From: Vibrio sinaloensis DSM 21326
GTDB lineage: Bacteria; Pseudomonadota; Gammaproteobacteria; Enterobacterales; Vibrionaceae
Direction: 5' to 3'
Length of the DNA: 51,478 nucleotides
Assembly: GCF_000189275.1 (NCBI RefSeq)
Contig: NZ_AEVT01000060.1
Span: 1 to 51,478, forward strand
Positions 32,401-39,303 of this stretch are shown here, piece by piece. Both the position numbers and the translations under genes were made by a program. Numbering within the stretch: position 1 is the stretch's first letter; each line of letters starts with the position of its first letter. Under the pieces are notes generated by a model that did not search any database, was not told the DNA's origin, and saw nothing but the letters and a program-made list of their open reading frames with translations.

Positions 32401-33507
32401 ATGAGCGTTAAAATTACCGTATTAGGTACCAGAGGCATTCCTAATGTATTAGGCGGCGTAGAAACACATTGCCAACATTTGTATCCGCAGGTAGTCGAGC
32501 AGTCAAAATCTCAAGTATGTGTTCTCGCTCGTTCACCATATGTGGATTATGAGCGTTCTGAGTTTCAAGGTGTGAAGACTAAATCGGTATGGGCTCCAAA
32601 GAAGAAATCTCTTGAAGCGATTCTGCACTCTACACTGTCCGCGTTTTCTACTTGGACAGATCGCTCTCAAGTTGTGCATGTTCATGCGATTGGACCGGGC
32701 CTTGTCGTACCTTTGCTGCGTCTACTTGGCAAGAAGGTGGTTTTTACTCACCATGGGCCTGATTATGATCGCCAAAAATGGGGTGGTTTTGCGAAAAAAA
32801 TCCTGATGCTGGGCGAAAAGTTTGCCGTTCGTTGGGCCAATGAAGTGATCGTCATTTCGGATGTCATTAACGACATCATCAAGCAAAAGTATGGCCGTGA
32901 CGATGCTCATCTCATTTACAATGGTGTCGAGCCTTCACAGCAGCTTGATGATCTCATCGTACAGAGCGCATTAGATAAGCATGGCCTAACTGCACAACAG
33001 TACTTTGTTGCCGTGGGGCGATTTGTTGAAGAGAAAGGCTTTCATGATTTGATTGATGCGTATGCTCAGTCTGATTGCACCATTCCACTTGTTCTAGTCG
33101 GGGATACCGACCATGAAACGCCATACAGCCAGGCGTTAAAAGAGAAAGCTAAGCGTACTCCGAATGTCATCCTTACTGGGTTTCTAAATGGTGATGAGCT
33201 AAAAGCGGTGTTCTCTCAAGCAAGATGCTTCTGTATGCCTTCGTATCACGAAGGGTTACCAATCGCCTTACTGGAAGCAATGTCTTACTCGTTACCTGTG
33301 GTTGTCAGCGATATTCCTGCGAACGTTGAAGTGGCTCTAGCGAGTGATAACTACTTCTCTGTCGGCGATATTTCCCAACTAAGCGGTAAGCTAAACCAAG
33401 CCCAGCACTTAAGCTCTGTTGATTATGAAGAATATTTGGCGAAATACGATTGGCATAAGATTGCGGACCAAACCATAGCGGTATATCAAAAGGCGTTGGA
33501 GAAGTAA
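32401..33507 (+). CDS. Family 4 glycosyltransferase
   Basis: A 368-residue GT-B enzyme. It starts KITVLGTRGIPNVLGGVETH, a form common in exopolysaccharide glycosyltransferases. The donor-binding half has YFVAVGRFVEEKGFHDLIDA near residue 200 and the E-x7-E motif in HEGLPIALLEAMSYSLPVVV near 285. It probably completes the sugar repeat unit together with the two transferases at 28214-30414. It begins a second plus-strand block after a reversed gene, has its own structured leader, and is followed after three bases by a small membrane-protein gene. Confidence 0.92.
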   Translation: MSVKITVLGTRGIPNVLGGVETHCQHLYPQVVEQSKSQVCVLARSPYVDYERSEFQGVKTKSVWAPKKKSLEAILHSTLSAFSTWTDRSQVVHVHAIGPGLVVPLLRLLGKKVVFTHHGPDYDRQKWGGFAKKILMLGEKFAVRWANEVIVISDVINDIIKQKYGRDDAHLIYNGVEPSQQLDDLIVQSALDKHGLTAQQYFVAVGRFVEEKGFHDLIDAYAQSDCTIPLVLVGDTDHETPYSQALKEKAKRTPNVILTGFLNGDELKAVFSQARCFCMPSYHEGLPIALLEAMSYSLPVVVSDIPANVEVALASDNYFSVGDISQLSGKLNQAQHLSSVDYEEYLAKYDWHKIADQTIAVYQKALEK

Positions 33508-33510
33508 TTC

Positions 33511-33915
33511 TTGAACAATACGAAAGCAAAGAAAGCTCTTAATCAATTTTACCAGCTACTTGATGGTGATGTTGCGGCAAGTTTGACCGAACAGCAGAAG
33601 AGCGAGATTGAGCAGGCGGTTTGTTCGCTTGGATTGGTCTCTCGCCATTCCGTTGATGTACGCAAAAGTATTCCTTGGTTTGGCAAACGCTACTATTTCG
33701 TATTACTTGGCGGCCGTGATCGACGTCGCCAAGTTCGAGCAGAAGAGTCCAAATTAGTAAACTTTCTCACCGTAACCTTAATAATTTTCTTGTTGGTATG
33801 CTTAGTTGGCCTGTCTGGGTTTGCGCTGTATTTGCTCAAATCGGCACTGGGAATTGATATCTTCAAGAATTATTCGTTTGGTGTATGGGATTGGTTTAAG
33901 TCATTAAGTGTTTGA
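33511..33915 (+). CDS. Small membrane protein of the exopolysaccharide locus, function unknown
   Basis: A 134-residue protein starting at TTG 33511; GGAG about 9 bases upstream, inside the previous gene, supports this start. The first 80 residues are soluble and charged (LNQFYQLLDGDVAASLTEQQ, RKSIPWFGKRYYFVLLGGRDRRRQ). One strong membrane segment is at about 90-113 (LTVTLIIFLLVCLVGLSGFAL). The tight coupling to the glycosyltransferase suggests an accessory role in polymer assembly or its control. I cannot assign a family with confidence. Confidence 0.7.
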   Translation: MNNTKAKKALNQFYQLLDGDVAASLTEQQKSEIEQAVCSLGLVSRHSVDVRKSIPWFGKRYYFVLLGGRDRRRQVRAEESKLVNFLTVTLIIFLLVCLVGLSGFALYLLKSALGIDIFKNYSFGVWDWFKSLSV

Positions 33916-34180
33916 TATTAGGAAAAAACTGACAAGAAAAACTCTTTTTTACAGGATGGTAATCAGTTAGTTTGTTTAGTCAGTTTTCCTTAGTAGCAAA
34001 ACTATAAAAAAGGCAAGAGTAGGGGGGCTTTGCATCCTACTAACTGACTACATATGAGAGAAATTTGGCTCGATGTTTTGTTTGCCTTTGCTGAATTACG
34101 AGAGAGCGCGTGTTCGATGGATTCTAAGGCGTGTCTCACTCGGAATACACGACTTTATCACTCATACATAAGGACTTGTT
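33916..34180. promoter_or_regulatory. Leader region with inverted repeats ahead of the DUF4832-like gene
   Basis: About 265 bp. GGAAAAAACTGAC (33921-33933) is an imperfect inverted match to GTCAGTTTTCC (33979-33989), and TCAGTTAG (33963-33970) inversely matches CTAACTGA (about 34040-34047). A small AGTAGG ... CCTACT hairpin lies between. The arms share the TCAGTT core, so competing structures are possible. I checked for a cyclic-di-GMP (GEMM) riboswitch and did not find its conserved blocks. AAGGA precedes ATG 34181. Confidence 0.35.
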
Positions 34181-35587
34181 ATGAAGCATCGTTTCTTGAA
34201 AACAACATTAATTGCTGCACTCTGCGCAGTTCCTCTATCCGCCAGCTACGCTTGGCAAACCGCCAATATAACCGCTTACCCTGAAGGACTTACTGGACCG
34301 ATTACCAACCCTGGTATTGGGGTAGAAACGTTTCATAACAGCTGGGGAGTCACCCTTACGCCTGCTCAGTATCCTGAAGGTGGCATCGATTACAATCGCT
34401 TTTATTGGAGTGATTTAGAGCCAGAAGAAGGGAAGTACAACTTTGGGCTTATCGATAAGATTTTTTCTGATAATGGCAGTAAAACACCGAGAAAAACGGT
34501 CGGTCTTCGCTTTATGACGGCCGATGGTCCGTATAGCGGAAGCAAAATCCCGCAATGGTTGATCAATAAAGGTATCGCGGGTCAATGGCAAAATGGCACC
34601 TTTGTTCCTGACTTAGATGATCCTGTTTATCTCAAATACATGGAGAAGTTCTTACAGGCATTTGGCCATCGCTACGATGGTAACCCGAATTTAAGTTATC
34701 TGGACATAGGTATGGTTGGTTCTTGGGGAGAGTGGCACAACAGTAACTTTAACCAACTACCACGACTTCATGACCGATATACGACAGACCAACTGAACCA
34801 CATCATTGACTTGCACTACGAAGCGTTTCCTAAAACTGAAAAAATCATGCTGATTAGTGGCGGAGAAAGCTTAAATTACGCAGTCTCTAAAGGTGCGGGC
34901 TGGCGAGCAGACTGTTGGGGTGATTGGTACCACTATTCCAAAACTTGGAGCCACATGGATGATGACTATCCATACCGTCTTGAACAAGCTGAAAGAGCAG
35001 ACCCTAAGTTTAAAGACGCGTGGAAATATGCGCCGATCAGTTTAGAAACTTGTACCACACCGGGAGAATGGAAGTCGATTCAAAACTACAGTTTAGCGGA
35101 AGTAAAAGCGAGTTTGGACTGGGCGCTAGATAATCATGTCTCTTCACTTAACCTAAAATCGAAACCGATTCCTGACGAATATCGTCCGTTACTTGATGAG
35201 GCTTTGTTAAAGCTAGGCTATCGACTTCGCGTTCAATCGATTACCCATCCAGCTGGGGCATCGACCGGGACGACCATTACGATCAATACGCAGTTTACTA
35301 ACGAAGGCGTCGCACCACCTTACACACACCGTAATTTGGCTTATCGACTACTGGACAGTACTGGAAAACCAGTGCTGTTTATTAAAGCACGCTACGACAT
35401 TAGCCGTTGGCTACCAGGAGAGCATTCTACAAAGACGAGTTTAACATTGCCTAAAGATTTAGATTCGGGCGTTTATTCCGTTGAAGTCGGGCTGGTCGAA
35501 ACCGCCGATGACAGGCCTTTAAATCTTGCCAATGAAGGTCAGCAATCTGATGGGTGGTATCGCCTCTCAAGCCTGTGGGTATGGTAA
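34181..35587 (+). CDS. Secreted DUF4832-like (glycoside-hydrolase-fold-like) protein
   Basis: A 468-residue exported protein with a signal peptide (LKTTLIAALCAVPLSASYA, cut near residue 24). The main part looks like a TIM-barrel carbohydrate enzyme or binder of the DUF4832 kind: TNPGIGVETFHNSW, FYWSDLEPEEGKYNF, VGLRFM, LDIGMVGSWGEWHNS (possible acidic catalytic Glu) and ISLETC. The last 120 residues resemble a beta-sandwich (TITINTQFTNEGVAPPY, GVYSVEVGLVE). It closes the exopolysaccharide locus, so a role in cutting, binding or shaping the polymer outside the cell is likely, but activity is not shown. A good terminator follows. Confidence 0.72.
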   Translation: MKHRFLKTTLIAALCAVPLSASYAWQTANITAYPEGLTGPITNPGIGVETFHNSWGVTLTPAQYPEGGIDYNRFYWSDLEPEEGKYNFGLIDKIFSDNGSKTPRKTVGLRFMTADGPYSGSKIPQWLINKGIAGQWQNGTFVPDLDDPVYLKYMEKFLQAFGHRYDGNPNLSYLDIGMVGSWGEWHNSNFNQLPRLHDRYTTDQLNHIIDLHYEAFPKTEKIMLISGGESLNYAVSKGAGWRADCWGDWYHYSKTWSHMDDDYPYRLEQAERADPKFKDAWKYAPISLETCTTPGEWKSIQNYSLAEVKASLDWALDNHVSSLNLKSKPIPDEYRPLLDEALLKLGYRLRVQSITHPAGASTGTTITINTQFTNEGVAPPYTHRNLAYRLLDSTGKPVLFIKARYDISRWLPGEHSTKTSLTLPKDLDSGVYSVEVGLVETADDRPLNLANEGQQSDGWYRLSSLWVW

Positions 35588-35600
35588 CCTTGATAGACTT

Positions 35601-35632
35601 AGCCGCTTCAATATGAAGCGGCTTTTCTTTTA
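35601..35632 (+). terminator. Rho-independent terminator after the DUF4832-like gene
   Basis: AGCCGCTTCA (35601-35610) and TGAAGCGGCT (35614-35623) form a perfect 10-bp stem with an ATA loop, followed by TTTCTTTT. Confidence 0.9.
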
Positions 35633-36025
35633 GGTCTCTACAATCAACTCGGTGTAACCTGTGTCCGGATCGGGTTGACGAGAAAAGCGCAGTGTTGGAT
35701 AGAAATGGATGATCAACTCGGCCGTCGTATCGACAATGCAGCCCTCTAGCATATGTCCTCCAATCACTTGCCCATTGGCTTGGGCCACAGACACATGCAC
35801 GTGTTGGTGTGTGGGAGTAAGTGTTCCCATCAACGAAACAATTTCGACCGGTTCACTGAGCACTCGCTCTTCGGTTGCTCCCGCTAAGCGTATCTTGGTT
35901 TGCTTGAAGCAACCAACACATGAAGCGATGCTGCCAGCTTGAATGCTATTCTGTTGGACGATGTCTTGTATCGAGCGTTTTAAGTCTGCACCTTGTGTCA
36001 GGCGCACAGCAAGAGGGGTGATCAC
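35630..36025 (-). CDS. PPC (DUF296) domain protein
   Basis: A 131-residue single-domain protein of the plants-and-prokaryotes-conserved family. The signature is TPTHQHVHVSVAQANGQVIGGHMLEG at about residues 69-95, quoted in part: HQHVHVSVA and GGHML carry the clustered histidines that bind metal in bacterial members. The start is GTG 36025, with AAAGGA six bases upstream. It is the last of a three-gene minus-strand cluster and starts 17 bases after the YnjH-like gene. Bacterial members form trimers; a cellular role is not established. Confidence 0.88.
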   Translation of the reverse strand: MITPLAVRLTQGADLKRSIQDIVQQNSIQAGSIASCVGCFKQTKIRLAGATEERVLSEPVEIVSLMGTLTPTHQHVHVSVAQANGQVIGGHMLEGCIVDTTAELIIHFYPTLRFSRQPDPDTGYTELIVET

Positions 36026-36042
36026 ATTAAGTCCTTTTAGAT

Positions 36043-36360
36043 TTAGTTAACCTTGTAGCGTTTTACGGCGCCATCTGTTTGCTCAATCTGGGGGGAATGA
36101 TTCTTGTCTATAGGCTGCCATTTCAATGCGCCATTGGTTTCAAAGTCATTTGCGGATGCACATTGAATGATATGGTCGCCAACTTGTAGCATTGCACCTT
36201 CGGAATAGGCTTGGTCTTGGTAGTAGCAAACTCGCTGTGCCACGGTGTTCGCATTGACACCAACACCAATGACCGTCGATTTGCCAATAGGCTTGCTAAT
36301 CTCAGCGGAAGCGCCAAAGGCAGTCATTAGAAACAAAGATCCCCAAATATAGTTGCGCAT
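36043..36360 (-). CDS. YnjH-like DUF1496 secreted protein
   Basis: A 105-residue protein with a signal peptide (MRNYIWGSLFLMTAFGASA). The conserved block VCYYQDQAYSEGAMLQVGD followed by IIQCASANDFETNGALKW matches what I know of the DUF1496/YnjH family, with two cysteines that could form a disulphide in the periplasm. Function is unknown. It begins 6 bases after the PLP-enzyme stop, with GGTGA as ribosome site, so the two are probably co-transcribed. Confidence 0.8.
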   Translation of the reverse strand: MRNYIWGSLFLMTAFGASAEISKPIGKSTVIGVGVNANTVAQRVCYYQDQAYSEGAMLQVGDHIIQCASANDFETNGALKWQPIDKNHSPQIEQTDGAVKRYKVN

Positions 36361-36366
36361 ACTTGA

Positions 36367-37281
36367 TCACCATGGTTTTTCGACAGGTAAAACACCAAAT
36401 TTGCGTTCGTAGCGGGGAAGCATGCTTTCATTGCCGAGCAGCCCCCCTTGATGCAAGTAGATGAGTGTTTTGTGTCGATTGTGTGGATACCAATATTGTA
36501 GACACTGCCACATCATAGGATCGTAAAGCAAATCAAACTCGATGTCCGTTTGTTGCAGGAGCTGTGCCCAAGTTTGGTAATCGCTTTGATAAAGCTTGCC
36601 AAAGTGATGCTTAGATTCCAATTCTAGGATTGTCGGGAATTGGGTTTCTCCAAGATCGATAAACTGCTGCTCTAGGTAGGCTTTTCCCCCCACACACGGG
36701 CAAGTTAACACCTCGATTCCATGAGGCGCTAGGTGTTTATGCAGATAGAGTGCTGTGGTTCCTGTCCCAGATGGCAGGGCAAGAGTGAACTGATCTCCCG
36801 CAGCGAATCGAGTCCAAGACAAAATTTCTCTGGCGAGCTGTGCGATACCGTGTTCCGCTTGTTGAAATCTGCCCCCTTCAGGTACGACGAGGCAAGAGTC
36901 ATCAGGTTTTCGCACTTGTTCAATATGTACCTGTGGGTGCAAACCTTGTTGACCGATAACGTCTATTTGAGCGCCCAGTTCGAGTGCCGCACGATAATTT
37001 CCTTTAGGGTTTGCTACTAGCCACTCTGGCATATGGTCGACGTAAAACTCAAACTTCCAACCTTTAATAGCGGCAAGAGCCGATAAGGAAAGCATCGCAT
37101 TTGATTGAATACTCCCATAGCTGATCAGGGTAGAGATATGCTCTAACGGTGAATCCAATAGAGCCATAAACTTACGAGCCTTGTTACCAGTGAAATGGCT
37201 ATGGAGTTGGTCATCGCGCTTAAGAAAAAACGGGATGTCTTCGAACTGGTGTTCGGTAACAGGGGTGTTGGCGAGTTTCAT
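36367..37281 (-). CDS. PLP-dependent ACC deaminase/D-cysteine desulfhydrase-family enzyme
   Basis: A 304-residue fold-type II pyridoxal-phosphate enzyme. FFLKRDDQLHSHFTGNKARK near residues 18-37 carries the PLP-binding lysine in GNKARK, SYGSIQSNAM binds substrate, and LPSGTGTTALYL near 170 is the phosphate-binding loop. Family members release ammonia from ACC or sulphide from D-cysteine; the actual substrate is not readable. It is the first gene of a three-gene minus-strand cluster. Confidence 0.85.
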   Translation of the reverse strand: MKLANTPVTEHQFEDIPFFLKRDDQLHSHFTGNKARKFMALLDSPLEHISTLISYGSIQSNAMLSLSALAAIKGWKFEFYVDHMPEWLVANPKGNYRAALELGAQIDVIGQQGLHPQVHIEQVRKPDDSCLVVPEGGRFQQAEHGIAQLAREILSWTRFAAGDQFTLALPSGTGTTALYLHKHLAPHGIEVLTCPCVGGKAYLEQQFIDLGETQFPTILELESKHHFGKLYQSDYQTWAQLLQQTDIEFDLLYDPMMWQCLQYWYPHNRHKTLIYLHQGGLLGNESMLPRYERKFGVLPVEKPW

Positions 37282-37549
37282 GCGTCACAGTTCAACATTT
37301 AGGGTCGGCTAGTTTAACAAGAAAATGCTTAAGGCCAAATGCTAGATAAACCATTGAAGGTTCTTTCATGCGTTGGCGATGAAGTATAAGGCTTAAGTTT
37401 CACGCTAATGGGCAAAGCCTTACAGTAAGGGAAATGATAATCCAATAAAATTTTAGCTGCGCTTAGCAAGCTCTCTTTACCACGTGTTGTGTGTAGCGAC
37501 TGCACGCTTGGTTAAGTCCGAATATTCAATGCAAGGTTTATCATCGTAT
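37282..37549. other. Intergenic region between divergent genes
   Basis: About 270 bp. The acetyltransferase frame is open from GTG 37484, so its true start could lie in this stretch. No other gene or strong signal was seen. Confidence 0.35.
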
Positions 37550-38065
37550 ATGCAAATCAAAACATTTAATCAGCTGACTTCAGTTCTTTCGTATGAGATG
37601 AAAGTAAACGACTCCAGCAAAAGCAAGTTGATCGTCTTTATGCTAAGAGTTTGTAACTACTTCTCGAACTTTTCCAAACCGTGGCGTTATTTGTTTTATC
37701 CAGTGTTTGTCCTAAATCGGTTGTTAGTGGAGTACTTGTTGGGAACCGAAATTCCTTTTACAACCAGTATTGGCAAGGGCTTTCGAATCTATCACGGTTA
37801 TGGGATTGTAATTAACAGTAATACCCGTATTGGTGAAAATTGCAGTATTAGGCATGGCGTGACGATCGGTAATAAAACGCTAAGAGATGGCACACCATCC
37901 GCAGCTCCAGTGATCGGCGATAATGTTGAGTTCGGTGCCGGCAGTATTGTGATAGGGGACATCTGTATTGAAGATAACGCGAGAGTCGGTGCAGGCGTCG
38001 TTGTGACTAAAGATATCCAAGCTAACCAAACCGTCGTTCCTCAGCCAAATCGTGTTATTGGCTAA
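37550..38065 (+). CDS. Serine O-acetyltransferase-like hexapeptide-repeat enzyme
   Basis: A left-handed beta-helix acyltransferase, 171 residues from ATG 37550. The second half has the hexapeptide repeats and active-site block of CysE-like enzymes: IPFTTSIGKGFRIYHGYGIV, CSIRHGVTIGN, PVIGDNVEFGAGSIVIGD, RVGAGVVVTKDI. It uses acetyl-CoA to acetylate serine or a sugar. Short CysE-like proteins of this size often occur with capsule or exopolysaccharide genes (VpsC in V. cholerae is one), so it may decorate the polymer made by the nearby locus. In-frame upstream starts at GTG 37484 and ATG 37529 cannot be excluded; none has a strong ribosome site. Confidence 0.8.
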   Translation: MQIKTFNQLTSVLSYEMKVNDSSKSKLIVFMLRVCNYFSNFSKPWRYLFYPVFVLNRLLVEYLLGTEIPFTTSIGKGFRIYHGYGIVINSNTRIGENCSIRHGVTIGNKTLRDGTPSAAPVIGDNVEFGAGSIVIGDICIEDNARVGAGVVVTKDIQANQTVVPQPNRVIG

Positions 38066-38089
38066 ACCTAATCAATCATTGGCAAAAGC

Positions 38090-38122
38090 AAAGCAGCATT
38101 TTTGGGAATGCTGCTTTTTTAC
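38090..38122 (+). terminator. Rho-independent terminator of the acetyltransferase gene
   Basis: AAAGCAGCATT (38090-38100) and AATGCTGCTTT (38107-38117) form a perfect 11-bp stem with a TTTGGG loop, followed by TTT. Confidence 0.9.
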
Positions 38123-38278
38123 ATTCTGATTCAGCCCAAATATTAAGCTTACCTAAAACCAGCCTGACAACGCCTTGTATAGAACCTTTCTACCAAGCGA
38201 ACTGCACTCACCCATTACCTTCGAACACCGGCAATGTTTACTCCTTTTCGCGCTAAATGATCTGGTAAAAGCCAGATA

Positions 38279-38307
38279 AAAAAAGCCCAGAGCAAGGAGG
38301 CTCTGGG
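38279..38307 (-). terminator. Minus-strand terminator, probably of an unannotated small RNA
   Basis: GCCCAGAGC-AAGGAG-GCTCTGGGC is a perfect 9-bp stem, and the A-run just before it on the plus strand becomes a run of seven T on the minus strand. It therefore terminates transcription running leftwards. No protein gene lies on the minus strand between here and psrA. On the minus strand the loop reads CTCCTT, complementary to ribosome binding sites. A second hairpin, ATCTGG-TAAAAG-CCAGAT, is immediately beyond it. A small RNA of about 100-170 bases starting between 38380 and 38460 is the simplest explanation; a TTGACA-like -35 exists on the minus strand near 38391-38396 but its -10 is weak. Confidence 0.55.
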
Positions 38308-38508
38308 CGGATACAAACATAGGAGTTAAATAAGAAAAAGCAGCGTAAATTAGTAGCTTCAGTAAGAAAACAAGTTCGACGGCCTGTCAACTTAGGAATG
38401 CTCTGCTAACTACACTTATTCAGACTGGCGGATTGCAAAACAGTTCAATAAAAATCGAAAAAAAATTAACTTTTTTCTTTCAGCCGTTTAGTTGCTCAAA
38501 ATGCACTC

Positions 38509-38519
38509 TGGTCAGACCA
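38509..38519. promoter_or_regulatory. FadR operator candidate upstream of psrA
   Basis: TGGTCAGACCA is a perfect palindrome and matches the core TGGTCNGACCA of FadR sites exactly; the flanks (CTC- and -ATG) match the extended AACTGGTCNGACCAGTT only in part. It is 86 bases ahead of the psrA start. FadR represses fatty-acid breakdown genes, so control of psrA-fadE by FadR is expected. Confidence 0.6.
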
Positions 38520-38575
38520 ATGCTAAAAACTGTGATGTTAATAGCTTGTTGTATTTTTGTGTCGCGTGTATATTT

Positions 38576-38589
38576 CAAACAGTTGTTTA
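38576..38589. promoter_or_regulatory. PsrA-like operator candidate (autoregulation)
   Basis: CAAAC-AGTT-GTTTA fits the PsrA pattern G/CAAAC-N2-4-GTTTG/C except for the last base, and it extends as TTCAAAC...GTTTAA. It lies 15 bases ahead of the psrA start, where bound protein would block transcription, so PsrA probably represses its own gene. Confidence 0.5.
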
Positions 38590-38604
38590 ATACGAGTGAT
38601 TGAA

Positions 38605-39231
38605 ATGGCAAGCAGAAACAGTACTAAAGAAAAAATCCTTGATGTAGCCGAAGCTCTGTTTGCGGAGCATGGGTTTAACGATACTTCTCTTCGTACTATC
38701 ACCAGTAAAGCGAACGTAAACCTCGCGTCGGTTAACTACCATTTTGGTGACAAGAAGACGCTTGTGCGTGCGGTGCTCAATCGATACCTAGAAGCGTTTA
38801 TGCCAGCGGTTCAAGATGCGTTAATCAATCTGAACCTCAATGACAGTTACGATATGTCAGAGGTTTTTGAGTCTTTGCGTACTCCTCTACGTAATCTAAA
38901 TGATGTGAGGCCTAATGGTACGAGTCGATTCATGTTGCTGATTGGCCGTGGCTATACCGATGTACAAGGTCATTTACGTTGGTTTATCACGACCCGCTAC
39001 CAAGAGACTTTATCGCTTTTCACCCAGTCAGTAATGAAAGCGAATCCTAGATTGACTCAAGAAGAGCTGTTTTGGCGTTTGCACTTCACTCTCGGGACTT
39101 GTGTATTCACCATGGCATCGAGCCAAGCGTTACTTGAAATCGCAGAAAATGATTACGGCAAATCGATGGATGCAAAATCGGTTGTCGACCAACTTATTCC
39201 ATATTTAGCAGCAGGCGTCGCTGCGGAATAA
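38605..39231 (+). CDS. psrA: PsrA-type TetR-family fatty-acid regulator
   Basis: A 208-residue TetR-family protein. The N-terminal helix-turn-helix region (KEKILDVAEALFAEHGF, TSLRTITSKANVNLASVNYH, FGDKKTLVRAVLNRYL) is very like PsrA of Pseudomonas and Shewanella as I recall them, including ITSKANVNLASVNYHFG. The C-terminal part binds long-chain acyl ligands in that family, which releases the repressor from DNA. ATG 38605 starts the conserved part; an in-frame upstream start at 38557 would overlap the operator candidate. It is 72 bases upstream of fadE, its likely main target. Confidence 0.85.
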   Translation: MASRNSTKEKILDVAEALFAEHGFNDTSLRTITSKANVNLASVNYHFGDKKTLVRAVLNRYLEAFMPAVQDALINLNLNDSYDMSEVFESLRTPLRNLNDVRPNGTSRFMLLIGRGYTDVQGHLRWFITTRYQETLSLFTQSVMKANPRLTQEELFWRLHFTLGTCVFTMASSQALLEIAENDYGKSMDAKSVVDQLIPYLAAGVAAE

Positions 39232-39242
39232 CTTAATAAATA

Positions 39243-39255
39243 GAAACAGCGTTAC
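39243..39255. promoter_or_regulatory. Weak PsrA-like site between psrA and fadE
   Basis: GAAAC-AGC-GTTAC resembles the PsrA pattern with two mismatches in the right arm. Its place, about 50 bases ahead of fadE, fits, but the match alone is weak. Confidence 0.25.
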
Positions 39256-39303
39256 ATAACTAAAAAATATTGGACCACCTACAGTGAACAAAAGGATCTG
39301 ATT

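Larger units (their letters stand above)
38123..38604. promoter_or_regulatory. Long upstream region of psrA
   Basis: About 480 bp without an obvious protein gene. It holds a minus-strand terminator and possible small RNA (38279-38307), a FadR-like site (38509-38519) and a PsrA-like site (38576-38589), each listed separately. Confidence 0.5.

Noticed and set aside
33990..34060. Cyclic-di-GMP (GEMM) riboswitch ahead of the DUF4832-like gene
   Set aside because: The GGCTTTGCATCC stretch suggested it, but the conserved GCAAA/GGGACGCAAAG blocks and overall layout are missing.
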